64,000 nucleotides of DNA, from positions 6,624,001 through 6,688,000 of the forward strand of contig NZ_JAUSYQ010000002.1 in assembly GCF_030816965.1 (NCBI RefSeq), given 5' to 3'. The DNA comes from Streptomyces canus (GTDB lineage: Bacteria > Actinomycetota > Actinomycetes > Streptomycetales > Streptomycetaceae). The stretch's first letter is position 1. Each line of letters starts with the position of its first letter. A program made the position numbers and the translations under genes. Positions 18,347 to 26,787 of the stretch are shown here, piece by piece. The notes below the pieces were generated by a model, which made no database searches, was not told the DNA's origin, and saw nothing but the letters and a program-made list of their open reading frames with translations.

Positions 18347-19305
18347 GTGGATCACTGCCCAAACCCGGCGAGGGGAGCCTCGCGGAACAGCATCTGGGAG
18401 ACCGACTCGCCGCTCTGGTGGACGGCGAGCTCGGTCATGCCACGCGGGAGCGTGTTCTCGCGCATCTCGCCACCTGTCCGAAGTGCAAGGCGGAGGCGGA
18501 CGCCCAGCGCCGCCTGAAGAACGTCTTCGCGGAGGCCGCCCCGCCCCCGCCCTCGGAGAGCTTCCTGGCCCGTCTCCAGGGACTGCCGGGAGGTGATCCG
18601 GAGGACGGCGACAGCTCGCCGTTCGGCGGGGGAGGAGTCGGAGGACTGTCGGGACGACCCGGCGCCGCCGGAGCCTTCGGCGTGAGACGTGGGGAGCGCT
18701 TCGAGTTCGGCTACGTCCACGCCCGCCCGCCCGCCGCGATGCTCCCGCCCAGCGCGGGCCGGGGCTTCCGCGTCCATGACGTCAGCCGTCACGAGGCCGA
18801 GCGCTCGGCCTCCCGCGGCATGAGGTTCGCGTTCGTCGCCGCCGGGGCGGTGTCGCTGGCCGCGATCGCGCTGGGCGGCGTCACCACGGGGGCGCCGGGC
18901 GACACCGACGCCCGCGGGGCCGGCAGCAATGTGACTCCGGCGCGCACGCCGGGCACGGGAGCGGCGGTGCCGGAGAACCAACGGCGGCGTGGCGTGGGTC
19001 CGTTGCTCGCACAGGAACAGGGACAGCGGATGCTCGGCGACACCCCGGTCTCCCCGACCGAGGCGTCCGCGCCGCTGCTGCCGGGCGTCCCCGCCCAGGT
19101 CAAGGAGGCGGCCCTGCACACCCTCACGGCGCCCGTGCTCGCCGGTGCCGCCGCCATGTCCCCTCTCATACGTCCGCTCAGTACCACCCCGCCGCTCACC
19201 CTGACGTCCTGGTCCGCGACCCCGGACCTCTCCGCCGCCGGCCTCCCCGCCGCGCCCGTCCCCCACACGATGTCCGCGCCCACGCCTCCCAGCACCTCCC
19301 GCTGA
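18343..19305 (+). CDS. Zinc-binding anti-sigma factor (RseA-like), membrane anchored
   Basis: 320 residues from a GTG overlapping the sigma stop (GTGA). The N-terminal ZAS motif is His41-x3-Cys45-x2-Cys48 ([13 protein letters not shown]), which marks redox- or stress-sensitive anti-sigma factors. A membrane segment at about 160-180 is followed by an extracytoplasmic Pro/Ala-rich tail of about 140 residues. It should hold the sigma factor inactive at the membrane. In M. tuberculosis order the next gene is htrA; here 1.6 kb of mobile DNA lies between. Confidence 0.93.
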   Translation: MSGSLPKPGEGSLAEQHLGDRLAALVDGELGHATRERVLAHLATCPKCKAEADAQRRLKNVFAEAAPPPPSESFLARLQGLPGGDPEDGDSSPFGGGGVGGLSGRPGAAGAFGVRRGERFEFGYVHARPPAAMLPPSAGRGFRVHDVSRHEAERSASRGMRFAFVAAGAVSLAAIALGGVTTGAPGDTDARGAGSNVTPARTPGTGAAVPENQRRRGVGPLLAQEQGQRMLGDTPVSPTEASAPLLPGVPAQVKEAALHTLTAPVLAGAAAMSPLIRPLSTTPPLTLTSWSATPDLSAAGLPAAPVPHTMSAPTPPSTSR

Positions 19306-19358
19306 CCGGCGCCCTGCTCCGCGGCGCGTGAACCCTGGTTGAATCCGCCTCTCTTTCC

Positions 19359-19398
19359 GGGCATGCACCCCAGTCCTTCAGGGCCGGGGTGCATGCCC
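19359..19398. terminator. Strong hairpin at left side of tnpB element
   Basis: A perfect 13-bp stem GGGCATGCACCCC/GGGGTGCATGCCC has a 14-base loop. It lies between the anti-sigma gene and the convergent ribbon-helix-helix gene and overlaps the end of the latter. It could be a terminator, the element's left-end hairpin, or both. Confidence 0.7.
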
Positions 19399-19587
19399 GC
19401 TCCCGCGTAGCGGGGCAGGGGAAGCCGAATTGCCTGCAGGGCGATTCGGCGTCTCGGGAGACACGGTGTTGAGGCCGACCTCAAGCAGGTGCAGCAGCTC
19501 AGAGTTGAGGGACCGTCGGTCGGCAGTGGCCTGAGCGGTCAGCCGCTCATGGAGGTCTTCCGGGATGCGCAGCGTAAACTTGATCAT
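19378..19587 (-). CDS. Arc-type ribbon-helix-helix DNA-binding protein
   Basis: 69 residues. MIKFTLRIPEDLHERL is a textbook N-terminal RHH strand and helix, followed by RRSLNSELLHLLEVGL as the second helix. The last 30 residues are Pro/Ala rich and are encoded over a secondary hairpin (GCCGAAT 19424-19430 with ATTCGGC 19444-19450). It starts 28 bp from the TnpB start in the opposite direction, so the two share a tiny promoter region. RHH proteins of this size bind operators as dimers, so it may repress tnpB and itself. No toxin gene is adjacent. Confidence 0.75.
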   Translation of the reverse strand: MIKFTLRIPEDLHERLTAQATADRRSLNSELLHLLEVGLNTVSPETPNRPAGNSASPAPLRGSGHAPRP

Positions 19588-19615
19588 GCCGTCATTGTGC
19601 CGCTACCGTGGCGGC

Positions 19616-20896
19616 ATGTCACGTTTCCGGATGTACCCGACGCCCGCGCAGGCGGAGCAGATGCTGATGCACTGTGCGCACGCCCGATACGTCTGGAACC
19701 TCGCTGTCGAGCAGCACGCGCACTGGAAGCCGGGCCGGAAGTCCGCACCCGGTTTCGCGGAGCAATGCCGCCAGCTCACCGAAGCCCGAAGGGAAAACGA
19801 GTGGCTGGCCGCCGGGAACGCGGACGTGCAGCAGCAGGCCCTCAACGACTTCGCCAAGGCCAAGAACTCCCGCTTCACTTCCGGCATAGGTGAGCCGACC
19901 TGGCGCAAGAAGTACCAGCACGAGGGCTTCCGCGTCATCGGCACCGACCGCGTACCCGAGTACGAACCGGACGGCAGAGCGAAGCTGAACCAGAAGACCG
20001 GCCGGCAGGTCATGGGCCGGTCGGTGGTCGTGCACCAGCTCAACCGGCGCTGGGCGCAGGTCAAGGTGCCCGGCTGTGGCTGGGTCCGCTTCCGCCTCAG
20101 CGCCAAGGGCAAGGGCGCGCAGCTACCCGCCGCGAAGACGTTCCGTGTCACCTACCGCAACGGTCAGTGGCACGCGGCATTCGCGGTCATCCCCGAGTCG
20201 ACTCCCGCGCCAGGCACCGGCGAGGTCATCGGAATCGACCGGGGCGTGACCATCACGGCGGCGCTGTCGGACGGGCGGAAGCTGAACTGCCCGCAGCTCA
20301 CGGTGAAGGAGCGAGCGCAGATCCGCAAGCACGAGCGGCGGGCAGCCCGAGCCCCGAAGAGCAGTGAACAGAAGACCGCCGAGTATGCGAAGGTCGCCAA
20401 GCTCAAGGCCCGTGAGGCGAACCGGCGCAAGGACTGGTGCGAGAAGACCAGCGCCATGTTCGCCGGCAGCTTCGACCTGATCCGGTTCGAGAAGCTGAAC
20501 ATCAAGAACATGACCCGCTCCGCGAAGGGAACCCTCGAGCAACCCGGCACCCACGTTCGACAGAAGGCCGGGCTGAACCGGGGCATCCTCGCCCAGGGCT
20601 GGGGCCTGCTGCGCCGGCGGACCGAGCACAAGGCCCCCGGCCGGGTCGAGGACGTTCCCGCCCCCTATACGAGTCTGCGGTGCAGCGCCTGCGGATGGAT
20701 CGAGAAGAAGTCGCGCAAGAGCCAAGCCGACTTCGTCTGCGTATCCTGCGGGTTCACCTGCAACGCCGACGAGAACGCAAGCATCAACGTCGCGGCAGGA
20801 CAGGGCGGGATCCCCCGCCCCCGGCGATCAGCCGGTGCCGGAGGGGTGACAACGGCCACCCGCCGTTCGAGCGCCCGTGAACCTCAACCCACCTAG
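19616..20896 (+). CDS. tnpB: TnpB, RNA-guided nuclease of IS605/IS1341 family
   Basis: 426 residues from the ATG at 19616 (MSRFRMYPTPAQAEQ). All nuclease parts look intact: RuvC-I Asp208 (IGIDRG), RuvC-II Glu292 (RFEKLNIKNM), a zinc ribbon with Cys356/359 and Cys375/378 (CSACG, CVSCG), and RuvC-III Asp385 (NADENASINVA). TnpB proteins are guided by a right-end (omega) RNA and cut DNA next to a short motif, helping the element persist. The length is normal for the family. It is inserted between the anti-sigma gene and htrA. Confidence 0.93.
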   Translation: MSRFRMYPTPAQAEQMLMHCAHARYVWNLAVEQHAHWKPGRKSAPGFAEQCRQLTEARRENEWLAAGNADVQQQALNDFAKAKNSRFTSGIGEPTWRKKYQHEGFRVIGTDRVPEYEPDGRAKLNQKTGRQVMGRSVVVHQLNRRWAQVKVPGCGWVRFRLSAKGKGAQLPAAKTFRVTYRNGQWHAAFAVIPESTPAPGTGEVIGIDRGVTITAALSDGRKLNCPQLTVKERAQIRKHERRAARAPKSSEQKTAEYAKVAKLKAREANRRKDWCEKTSAMFAGSFDLIRFEKLNIKNMTRSAKGTLEQPGTHVRQKAGLNRGILAQGWGLLRRRTEHKAPGRVEDVPAPYTSLRCSACGWIEKKSRKSQADFVCVSCGFTCNADENASINVAAGQGGIPRPRRSAGAGGVTTATRRSSAREPQPT

Positions 20897-20933
20897 GTTG
20901 GAATCCCCCTCTTTCAGGAGGGGGAGGATGTCA
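20770..20933 (+). ncRNA. Candidate omega (guide) RNA scaffold at tnpB 3' end
   Basis: In this family the guide RNA overlaps the end of tnpB and runs through the right end. Two neighbouring hairpins are visible: CAACC/GGTTG (20885-20900) and CCCCCTC/GAGGGGG (20905-20924), followed by GGATGTCAA. The guide would then be the flanking DNA from about 20934, just before htrA. The exact limits are guesses. Confidence 0.35.
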
Positions 20934-20983
20934 AAGGTAGGTCGACGTGCCGCGCACGGCGGCCGGTCAGCTGTGGGGAGAGC

Positions 20984-23164
20984 ATGGACCAGGGGAAGTC
21001 CACGAAGGCGAAATGGTGGAGCCGACCCAGGCCACGGGGGGTTTCCGGGCCGGGCGAGAGCGACACTCCGACACCTGCAAGGACACGATCCGACGACGAC
21101 TTCGTGCTGAGGGCTCCGGAGGATGGGGTGCCTGGGTCTGTTGTGCCGGGGGCCGAGGGCGACTTCGAGCTTGCGGCTCGCGGGGATGCGGCCGTTGGAG
21201 CCGGGGCTGGTGTGCCGAGGGCTGAGGGGGACTCTGAGCTCGGGGCTTCGGGGGATCGGATTGCTGGTCCGGGGACAGACGTGTCAACGATCCGGGACGT
21301 CTCTGGGCTGGGGGCTTCTGCGGGGGCGGTGGCCGATGCGGTGGCTGGTGTGCCGGGGGCCGAGGGCAATTTCGAGTGGGGGCCTCCGCTCGCCGGGGCG
21401 AACTCGGAGGGTGACTACGAACTCACGGCCCCGCGGGACGCCTCCGCCGCGGAGGGGGACTTCGCGCCGGCGCAGCCGATGCCGGCGGCTGCCCTGCCGA
21501 CGGAGGTCCCTGCGACGGACACTCCCGTCGACGACCGGTCCACCGAGCCCGTCGACGCCATCGGTCAGGCTCCTGCCGAGCCCCCCACGGACCGCCCCGA
21601 GCCCGCGCACGTCTCCGACCCCACCAGCACCCCGCCGTACGGCGTACCGGGCCCCTGGGCCCCCGCCCCGCCGGTCCAGCACCCGGCGACCGCACCCGCG
21701 CACGGCACAGCGATACCCACACCGCCTCCACCGCCCGCCCGTGGCACGCCCGTGACCCGGGGCACGGGCACTTCCGGGCCGCCCAAGGACCATGACGCGC
21801 CCGCGCCGCACGGCTCGCCCTCGCCCACCCCGCCGGAAGCACCCCGAACGCCTTCCCACAGCTCACCGGCGCCCTCATCGGCCCCGGCCCCCGAGAACCC
21901 CCTCCCGCTCCAGCCCTCCGGCCTCCCCTTCCCACCCCCCACCCCCGACACCTCCACCCGCACCCCCTGGCAGAACTACGACCCCTGGGCCCCCGTCCCC
22001 GCCCCCCTCCAGCAAACCGGCGCCGCCGTGGACACCAAGGACACCCGGCGTCGCCGAACCCGGCGAGCGCTCCTCGCCGGCGCTCTCCTGCTCGCGCTCG
22101 TCGCAGGCGGCGTCGGTGGGGTCGTAGGGGCGTATCTCGAGCGCCATGGTGGGGGAGGCGACGTCGTGGAGTTGCCGCAGGCCGCGGCGGAGCCCAGAGG
22201 GCGGGCTCCCGACAGCGTCGCCGGGATCGCCGCCCGGGCCCTGCCCGGCGTCGTGACCCTGCATGTGAGCGGGGCCGAGGAGTCCGGTACCGGTACCGGC
22301 TTCGTGCTGGACGAGCGCGGACACATCCTGACCAACAACCACGTCGTGGAGCCGGCCGGGACCGACGGCGAGATATCGGTGACCTTTCACAGCGGGGACA
22401 CCGCCAAGGCCGCCGTCGTGGGGCGGGACAGCGGGTACGACCTCGCCGTCGTCGAGGTGAGCGATGTCAGAGGGCTGAAGCCCATGACCCTCGGCAACTC
22501 CGACAACGTCCAGGTAGGCGACCCTGTCGTCGCCATCGGCGCCCCCTTCGACCTGGAGGGCACCGTCACCTCCGGCATCATCAGCGCGAAGGAACGGCCC
22601 ATCACGGCCGGAGGCGAGAGCGGGGGCGGCACTGATGTCTCGTACGTCGACGCCTTGCAGACCGACGCCCCCATCAACCCCGGCAACTCCGGCGGCCCGC
22701 TCCTCGACTCCCGGGCCCGGGTCGTCGGCATCAACTCCGCCATCCGTTCCGCCGACGACGGATCCGGTTTTGGGACCGGACAGGCCGGCTCGATAGGTCT
22801 TGGCTTCGCGATCCCCGTCAACCAGGCCAAGCGGGTCGCCGAAGAACTGATCAACAGGGGCAAGGCGACCCACCCCGTCATCGGCGTCACCCTCGACATG
22901 GACTACACCGGCGACGGGGCCCGCGTCGGGACGAAGAGCAGTGACGGCGGCCCCGCCGTGACCGAGGGCGGCCCGGGCGACAGGGCCGGGCTCGAGGCGG
23001 GCGATGTCATCACCGAGGTGGACGGCCGCCGTATCCACTCCGGCGACGAACTCATCGTGAAGGCCCGCGCGCACCGCCCCGGAGACCGCCTGGAGCTCAC
23101 CCTGAAGCGCGACGGCAGGGAAAAGTACGTCTCGTTGGTCCTCGGATCCTCGGACGGTGCCTAA
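20984..23164 (+). CDS. HtrA-like trypsin-type serine protease with PDZ domain
   Basis: 726 residues from the ATG at 20984 (GGGGAGAGC before it). The first 350 residues are disordered, Pro/Ala/Gly rich and cytoplasmic. A membrane segment follows an RRRRTRR stop-transfer near residue 355. The protease domain has His453 (TNNHVVEP), Asp486 (GYDLAVVEV) and Ser569 (NPGNSGGPL). One PDZ domain follows (GDRAGLEAGDVITEVDGRRI). It should degrade or refold damaged envelope proteins outside the membrane. By position it equals Rv1223 htrA in the SigE regulon, but here it is separated from sigma and anti-sigma genes by the tnpB element. Confidence 0.93.
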   Translation: MDQGKSTKAKWWSRPRPRGVSGPGESDTPTPARTRSDDDFVLRAPEDGVPGSVVPGAEGDFELAARGDAAVGAGAGVPRAEGDSELGASGDRIAGPGTDVSTIRDVSGLGASAGAVADAVAGVPGAEGNFEWGPPLAGANSEGDYELTAPRDASAAEGDFAPAQPMPAAALPTEVPATDTPVDDRSTEPVDAIGQAPAEPPTDRPEPAHVSDPTSTPPYGVPGPWAPAPPVQHPATAPAHGTAIPTPPPPPARGTPVTRGTGTSGPPKDHDAPAPHGSPSPTPPEAPRTPSHSSPAPSSAPAPENPLPLQPSGLPFPPPTPDTSTRTPWQNYDPWAPVPAPLQQTGAAVDTKDTRRRRTRRALLAGALLLALVAGGVGGVVGAYLERHGGGGDVVELPQAAAEPRGRAPDSVAGIAARALPGVVTLHVSGAEESGTGTGFVLDERGHILTNNHVVEPAGTDGEISVTFHSGDTAKAAVVGRDSGYDLAVVEVSDVRGLKPMTLGNSDNVQVGDPVVAIGAPFDLEGTVTSGIISAKERPITAGGESGGGTDVSYVDALQTDAPINPGNSGGPLLDSRARVVGINSAIRSADDGSGFGTGQAGSIGLGFAIPVNQAKRVAEELINRGKATHPVIGVTLDMDYTGDGARVGTKSSDGGPAVTEGGPGDRAGLEAGDVITEVDGRRIHSGDELIVKARAHRPGDRLELTLKRDGREKYVSLVLGSSDGA

Positions 23165-23399
23165 GAGAATCGACAGAGAACCGGCAGAGGGCCGATCGAC
23201 AGAAACCTCACAGTCACGCCCCCAAAGCTCGCTCCACAAGGCAAACAACCCGGAAAACCGCCCACCCGCCCGCACTCGGAGCCCTCGGGACAGTACCGGT
23301 CGTACGGGAACGGCAGGTACCGTGGACCCGGCCCGGACCACGGAAGACCCGCACAGACCACCGAGGGCCGAGGACCGAGGACATCGCAAGGAGCTTCAG

Positions 23400-23825
23400 G
23401 TGTTCAATGACATAGGACCGCTCGAGCTGATCACGCTCGTTGTCCTCGCCGTGCTCGTCTTCGGTCCGGACAAGCTTCCGAAGGTCATCCAGGACGTCAT
23501 GCGGACCGTGCGCAAGATCCGCGAGTTCTCGGAGAGCGCCAAGCAGGACATCCGCTCGGAGCTCGGCCCGGAGTTCAAGGACTTCGAGTTCGAGGACCTC
23601 AACCCCAAGACGTTCATCCGCAAGCAGCTGGACAACGACGAGCTGGGGCTCAAGGAAATCCGTAACGGCTTCGACCTCAAGAAGGAGATGGCCGAGGTCA
23701 CCGACGCGGTGCACAGCACGGACACCCCCGCGCAGTCTTCCTCCGGTGGCCGGATCGACATGACCAAGAAGCCCGAGGAGCCCGGCGAGGACAACCGCCC
23801 GCCCTTCGACGCGGACGCCACCTGA
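23400..23825 (+). CDS. tatB: Twin-arginine translocation protein TatB
   Basis: 141 residues from a GTG with AAGGAG 6 bases before it. The N-terminus is the TatB transmembrane and amphipathic pair: DIGPLELITLVVLAVLVFGP, DKLPKVIQDVMRTVRKIREF. The acidic C-terminal tail is family typical. TatB binds Tat substrates with TatC at the membrane. It follows htrA as in mycobacteria. A 235-bp gap after htrA probably contains its promoter. The terminator at 23843-23882 ends the transcript. Confidence 0.95.
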   Translation: MFNDIGPLELITLVVLAVLVFGPDKLPKVIQDVMRTVRKIREFSESAKQDIRSELGPEFKDFEFEDLNPKTFIRKQLDNDELGLKEIRNGFDLKKEMAEVTDAVHSTDTPAQSSSGGRIDMTKKPEEPGEDNRPPFDADAT

Positions 23826-23842
23826 GCCGTACGCCCCACCGG

Positions 23843-23882
23843 AAGGCGCCTGACGAGCAGTTCGGCTCGCGGGCGCCTTTTC
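23843..23882 (+). terminator. Terminator after tatB
   Basis: An 8-bp stem AAGGCGCC/GGCGCCTT with a 21-base loop is followed by TTTT. Confidence 0.7.
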
Positions 23883-24096
23883 CCGTCGTACGTGATGTGT
23901 TTCATACCCTGCTCTCACCTCGTACGGCCTGAACGCACCCCCCGTGTGCCCCGCGCGCCGGGCGGTTTCCCGGCAGCTCGGAGCGGTGTGGCTATGCTGC
24001 CGAGTTGTTGTGCGGGCCGTACGCGAACCAGCGACGCCGCCCGAAGGGGGGCGGGCCGGTCCGGTCCGACGAGAGCTAGTAGGAGGCGTCCGGCAC

Positions 24097-24762
24097 ATGG
24101 AGACGACGAGTGGGACGGTCGCGCAGGCGCCGGCCGCGGAGGGTGGCCAGCAGGTTTCCTCCGCCCGGCGCACGGTCGACGGCTACCTTCAGGCGCCCTT
24201 CCCCTGGTACGGCCTCGACGAGGCCTTCACGGGACCGCGCTGGCTGATGCAGGTCGGCACGTCGGCCGACGGAGCCGTCGAGCACGGGTCGATCGGGCAC
24301 GGTGACGAGCCCTCGGTGAAGAACGAGGTGGGCTCCACGGCGGAGCCGAAGGAGAAGTTCGCGGTGGTCGTGACCGTCGCCGCGAACCCCTCCCGCAGGA
24401 GCGCGGACGGCACGGGGCTGCTGGAGGCCACGTCCGTCTCCTCCGCCGCCTGGTTGGCCGGGGTGGGGTTGCTGTCGTTCACCTGGCCCGGCCAGATGGA
24501 CCACTCCCTGCGGGACGACTGGCTGGACCAGCAGACCGAGACGGCCTGGGTCCTGGCGGACGACCTCGAAGGAGCCGACTGGTCCACGCTGTCCCTGCCG
24601 GTGGACGGGGTGCCCGCGCCCTTCCACTACCGGGAGTCGGAGTTCGGCTGGGTGCTCGCGGGCTCCACGCCGGAGGGGGTGCACGTGGGGGCGTACGGGA
24701 GAGGCATGAGTGCGTACGGGCTCGGGTTCGCGATGATCAAGGACATCTCGGCGTACGCCTAG
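24097..24762 (+). CDS. Conserved hypothetical protein of Streptomyces type
   Basis: 221 residues from an ATG with AGGAGGCGTCC upstream. There is no signal peptide and no clear membrane helix. The N-terminal 30 residues look disordered; the rest is a compact region with several tryptophans (FPWYGLDEAF, FTWPGQMDHSLRDDWLD) and ends VHVGAYGRGMSAYGLGFAMI. I recognise no catalytic motif and cannot assign a function. It sits between tatB and a convergent glycosyltransferase gene and appears monocistronic. Confidence 0.75.
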   Translation: METTSGTVAQAPAAEGGQQVSSARRTVDGYLQAPFPWYGLDEAFTGPRWLMQVGTSADGAVEHGSIGHGDEPSVKNEVGSTAEPKEKFAVVVTVAANPSRRSADGTGLLEATSVSSAAWLAGVGLLSFTWPGQMDHSLRDDWLDQQTETAWVLADDLEGADWSTLSLPVDGVPAPFHYRESEFGWVLAGSTPEGVHVGAYGRGMSAYGLGFAMIKDISAYA

Positions 24763-24771
24763 CGCGTACGG

Positions 24772-24799
24772 GGGGCACCGCAGGCCCGTGCGGTGCCCC
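24772..24799. terminator. Bidirectional terminator
   Basis: A perfect 11-bp stem GGGGCACCGCA/TGCGGTGCCCC with loop GGCCCG lies between genes converging at 24762 and 24809. Confidence 0.85.
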
Positions 24800-24808
24800 A
24801 CAACTGTC

Positions 24809-26740
24809 CTATCGGTCCAGTAGTCGCCTTACCCACCGGACCTGGCGGTGGTCGGCGACCGCGTCGAGGAACCGGCGTCCGGTACCGGCCTCGTGGGCCG
24901 GGCCCTCGAGCCGCAGCAGGGCGCCGTCGCGGACGACGGCGTATGCGACGGGGGCGTCGGACTTCGGGAGGGCGACCGGGTGGCGTCCGTCCGGGAGCGG
25001 GAGGCGGGCGGGGAGCCGGAGCCGTGCCGTCGTCCCGTCGTCACCGGCGATCATCTCGGCGTCCACGGTCAGGGCGGACACGGTGACCTCGAGGCGAACC
25101 GTGCCACTGGCCGCGGTCGCCGCGAGGTACGGCAGCGGGAGCGACCGCTCGCCGCGCGCGGTGTTCGCAGCGGCGGCACCGGCCGTGTCGGAACCGAGCC
25201 TTCGCCGGCGCTGGTCCACGTCGAGGGCGAGCTGGCCGCTGCTCGTCCAGTACGGCAGCGCGAGCCGCCCGCCGGTCAGCGCCGGGCCCGCGGCCGGGGC
25301 ACCCGGGGTGCCGTCGCCGGTCACGCGGACCATGCGGTCGACGCCCAGCAGCTGGACGTACGCCCACACGTCGTGCACCCCGCGCTCCAACGGCCGCCCG
25401 CCCGCGAGCCGTTCCGGATCGAGCCGCAGCCGCCCGGTCGCGACGAGCCGCGACCGCCCCTTGCCGAAGGCGTCGAGCCGCACTTCCAGGTCGCCCTCGG
25501 GGTACCACCAGTCCTCGCGGTCGCGGTCCTTGACGACGAGTTCGGCGTACGCCAGCCGGAACGGATCGCGGACCTCCCAGCCGTCCCCGGTCCCCGGGAC
25601 TCCGGCGAGCAGCTCCGGGTCGAGCCACCGCTTCCCGTCCCGCTCGACCAGCACCAGCGGCTCGCCGTCCCCGCGCAGCAGGTCAAGGGTGACGTCGGCG
25701 ACCAGCCGGCCGCCGTCCCACCGCAGTCCGCCGACCGTGCTGCGGGCCCTGACCTCACGGATGCGCTCGGCGAGGGTCACGGCGCCGTCGAAGTCACCGC
25801 GTTCGAGGAGCTCGGCGCGGAGGCGGGACACGGTGGGGAGCCCTTCTCGTACGGCCGCTGGGAACTCCTCGATCGCCAGTTTCCGGGCCGCCGCGAAGCG
25901 CTCCCGCTGTTCAGCCGGTTCTTCGCGGAGGATCTCGGGCTCGCGGGTACGGGAGAGGATCTCGACGTGGTAGAGGCGGTGCAGGAGGCGGTTCTGCAGC
26001 GCGTCGACGTCCTCGGACGCGGGTGTGCCGTCCTTGATCTGACGCACGACGGTGCGGCAGTTGGACCAGAAGCCGTGACGCGGGTTGAAGCGATGCCGGG
26101 TGTTGTTGCCGCCGTCGTCCCGCTTCATCCAGTAGTAGCAGGGGTAGTCGGCCAGGACCGAGATCCGCTCGGCCTTCAGATAGGCGGCGCTGACGAAGGC
26201 CAGGTCCTCCAGGATCCAGGGCCCCTCGGGGAACAGCAGACCGTGCTTCTCGACGAAGGCGCGCCGGAACATCTTGTGCGGCGACATGCTCTGCATGAGC
26301 TCGTCGTTCTCGATGGTGCAGGCGTCCACCGTGTGCCGGAACAGCCGTCGGGGACGCACTATCGTGCTGGACATCTTGCCGAGGACCACATCGGCGTCAT
26401 TGCGCTTGGCGTGCTGGTACAGCCGCTCCAGGGCCTCGGGCCCGAGCAGGTCGTCGTGGTCGACGAACTGGATGTACTCGCCCTCGGCATGCCGCATGCC
26501 GAGGTTGCGGGGGGCGCCCGGCCAGCCTGAGTTCGGCCTGGTGTGCACCTGAACGTTGGGGTGTACGGCCGCGAGCTTCTCCACCCGGACCAGCGTGTCG
26601 TCCGTCGATCCGTCGTCGACGTAGATGACCTCGTACTCGTCGGCGGGCAGGCTCTGCCCGAGCAGCGACGGGGCACACTCGTCGACGTACTTCCCGGTGT
26701 TGTGGACGGGAACGATGACGCTGACTTTGACTCCCGGCAT
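24809..26740 (-). CDS. Family 2 glycosyltransferase, wall-polymer type
   Basis: 643 residues. The GT-A domain is in residues 1-230: VSVIVPVHNTGKYV, YVDDGSTDDT and the metal-binding FVDHDDLLG. A long C-terminal part (about 310-643) is beta-rich, as in TarP/TarS-like teichoic-acid glycosyltransferases that carry extra C-terminal modules. It probably adds sugars to a cell-surface polymer. No membrane segment is visible. A -10-like TAGGGT lies 7 bases before the ATG and no good ribosome site is seen. It is convergent with the unknown gene before it and downstream of mrp on the same strand. Confidence 0.88.
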   Translation of the reverse strand: MPGVKVSVIVPVHNTGKYVDECAPSLLGQSLPADEYEVIYVDDGSTDDTLVRVEKLAAVHPNVQVHTRPNSGWPGAPRNLGMRHAEGEYIQFVDHDDLLGPEALERLYQHAKRNDADVVLGKMSSTIVRPRRLFRHTVDACTIENDELMQSMSPHKMFRRAFVEKHGLLFPEGPWILEDLAFVSAAYLKAERISVLADYPCYYWMKRDDGGNNTRHRFNPRHGFWSNCRTVVRQIKDGTPASEDVDALQNRLLHRLYHVEILSRTREPEILREEPAEQRERFAAARKLAIEEFPAAVREGLPTVSRLRAELLERGDFDGAVTLAERIREVRARSTVGGLRWDGGRLVADVTLDLLRGDGEPLVLVERDGKRWLDPELLAGVPGTGDGWEVRDPFRLAYAELVVKDRDREDWWYPEGDLEVRLDAFGKGRSRLVATGRLRLDPERLAGGRPLERGVHDVWAYVQLLGVDRMVRVTGDGTPGAPAAGPALTGGRLALPYWTSSGQLALDVDQRRRRLGSDTAGAAAANTARGERSLPLPYLAATAASGTVRLEVTVSALTVDAEMIAGDDGTTARLRLPARLPLPDGRHPVALPKSDAPVAYAVVRDGALLRLEGPAHEAGTGRRFLDAVADHRQVRWVRRLLDR

Positions 26741-26747
26741 TCCACGG

Positions 26748-26753
26748 ACCCTA
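26748..26753 (-). promoter_or_regulatory. -10 box, probable leaderless GT2 mRNA
   Basis: TAGGGT on the minus strand ends 7 bases before the ATG at 26740 in the 47-bp gap after mrp. Confidence 0.4.
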
Positions 26754-26787
26754 CCGGGCCCCTGGAATGCCTTCCGTCACATGCGTC

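Larger units (their letters stand above)
19330..20933 (+). mobile_element. IS1341-type (IS200/IS605-like) tnpB element without tnpA
   Basis: A tnpB gene with a divergently placed ribbon-helix-helix gene, flanked by hairpins and by related 20-bp sequences GGTTGAATCCGCCTCTCTTT (19337-19356) and GGTTGGAATCCCCCTCTTT (20896-20914). The right side ends ...GAGGGGGAGGATGTCAA, as typical Streptomyces IS605 right ends do. No Y1 transposase gene is present, so it is probably not self-mobile. The boundaries are estimated. Base composition is visibly less GC-rich than its neighbours. Confidence 0.75.

Noticed and set aside
19359..19398. Left palindrome as a site-specific recombination site
   Set aside because: It is better explained as a terminator or IS end hairpin; there is no integrase or attachment duplication.
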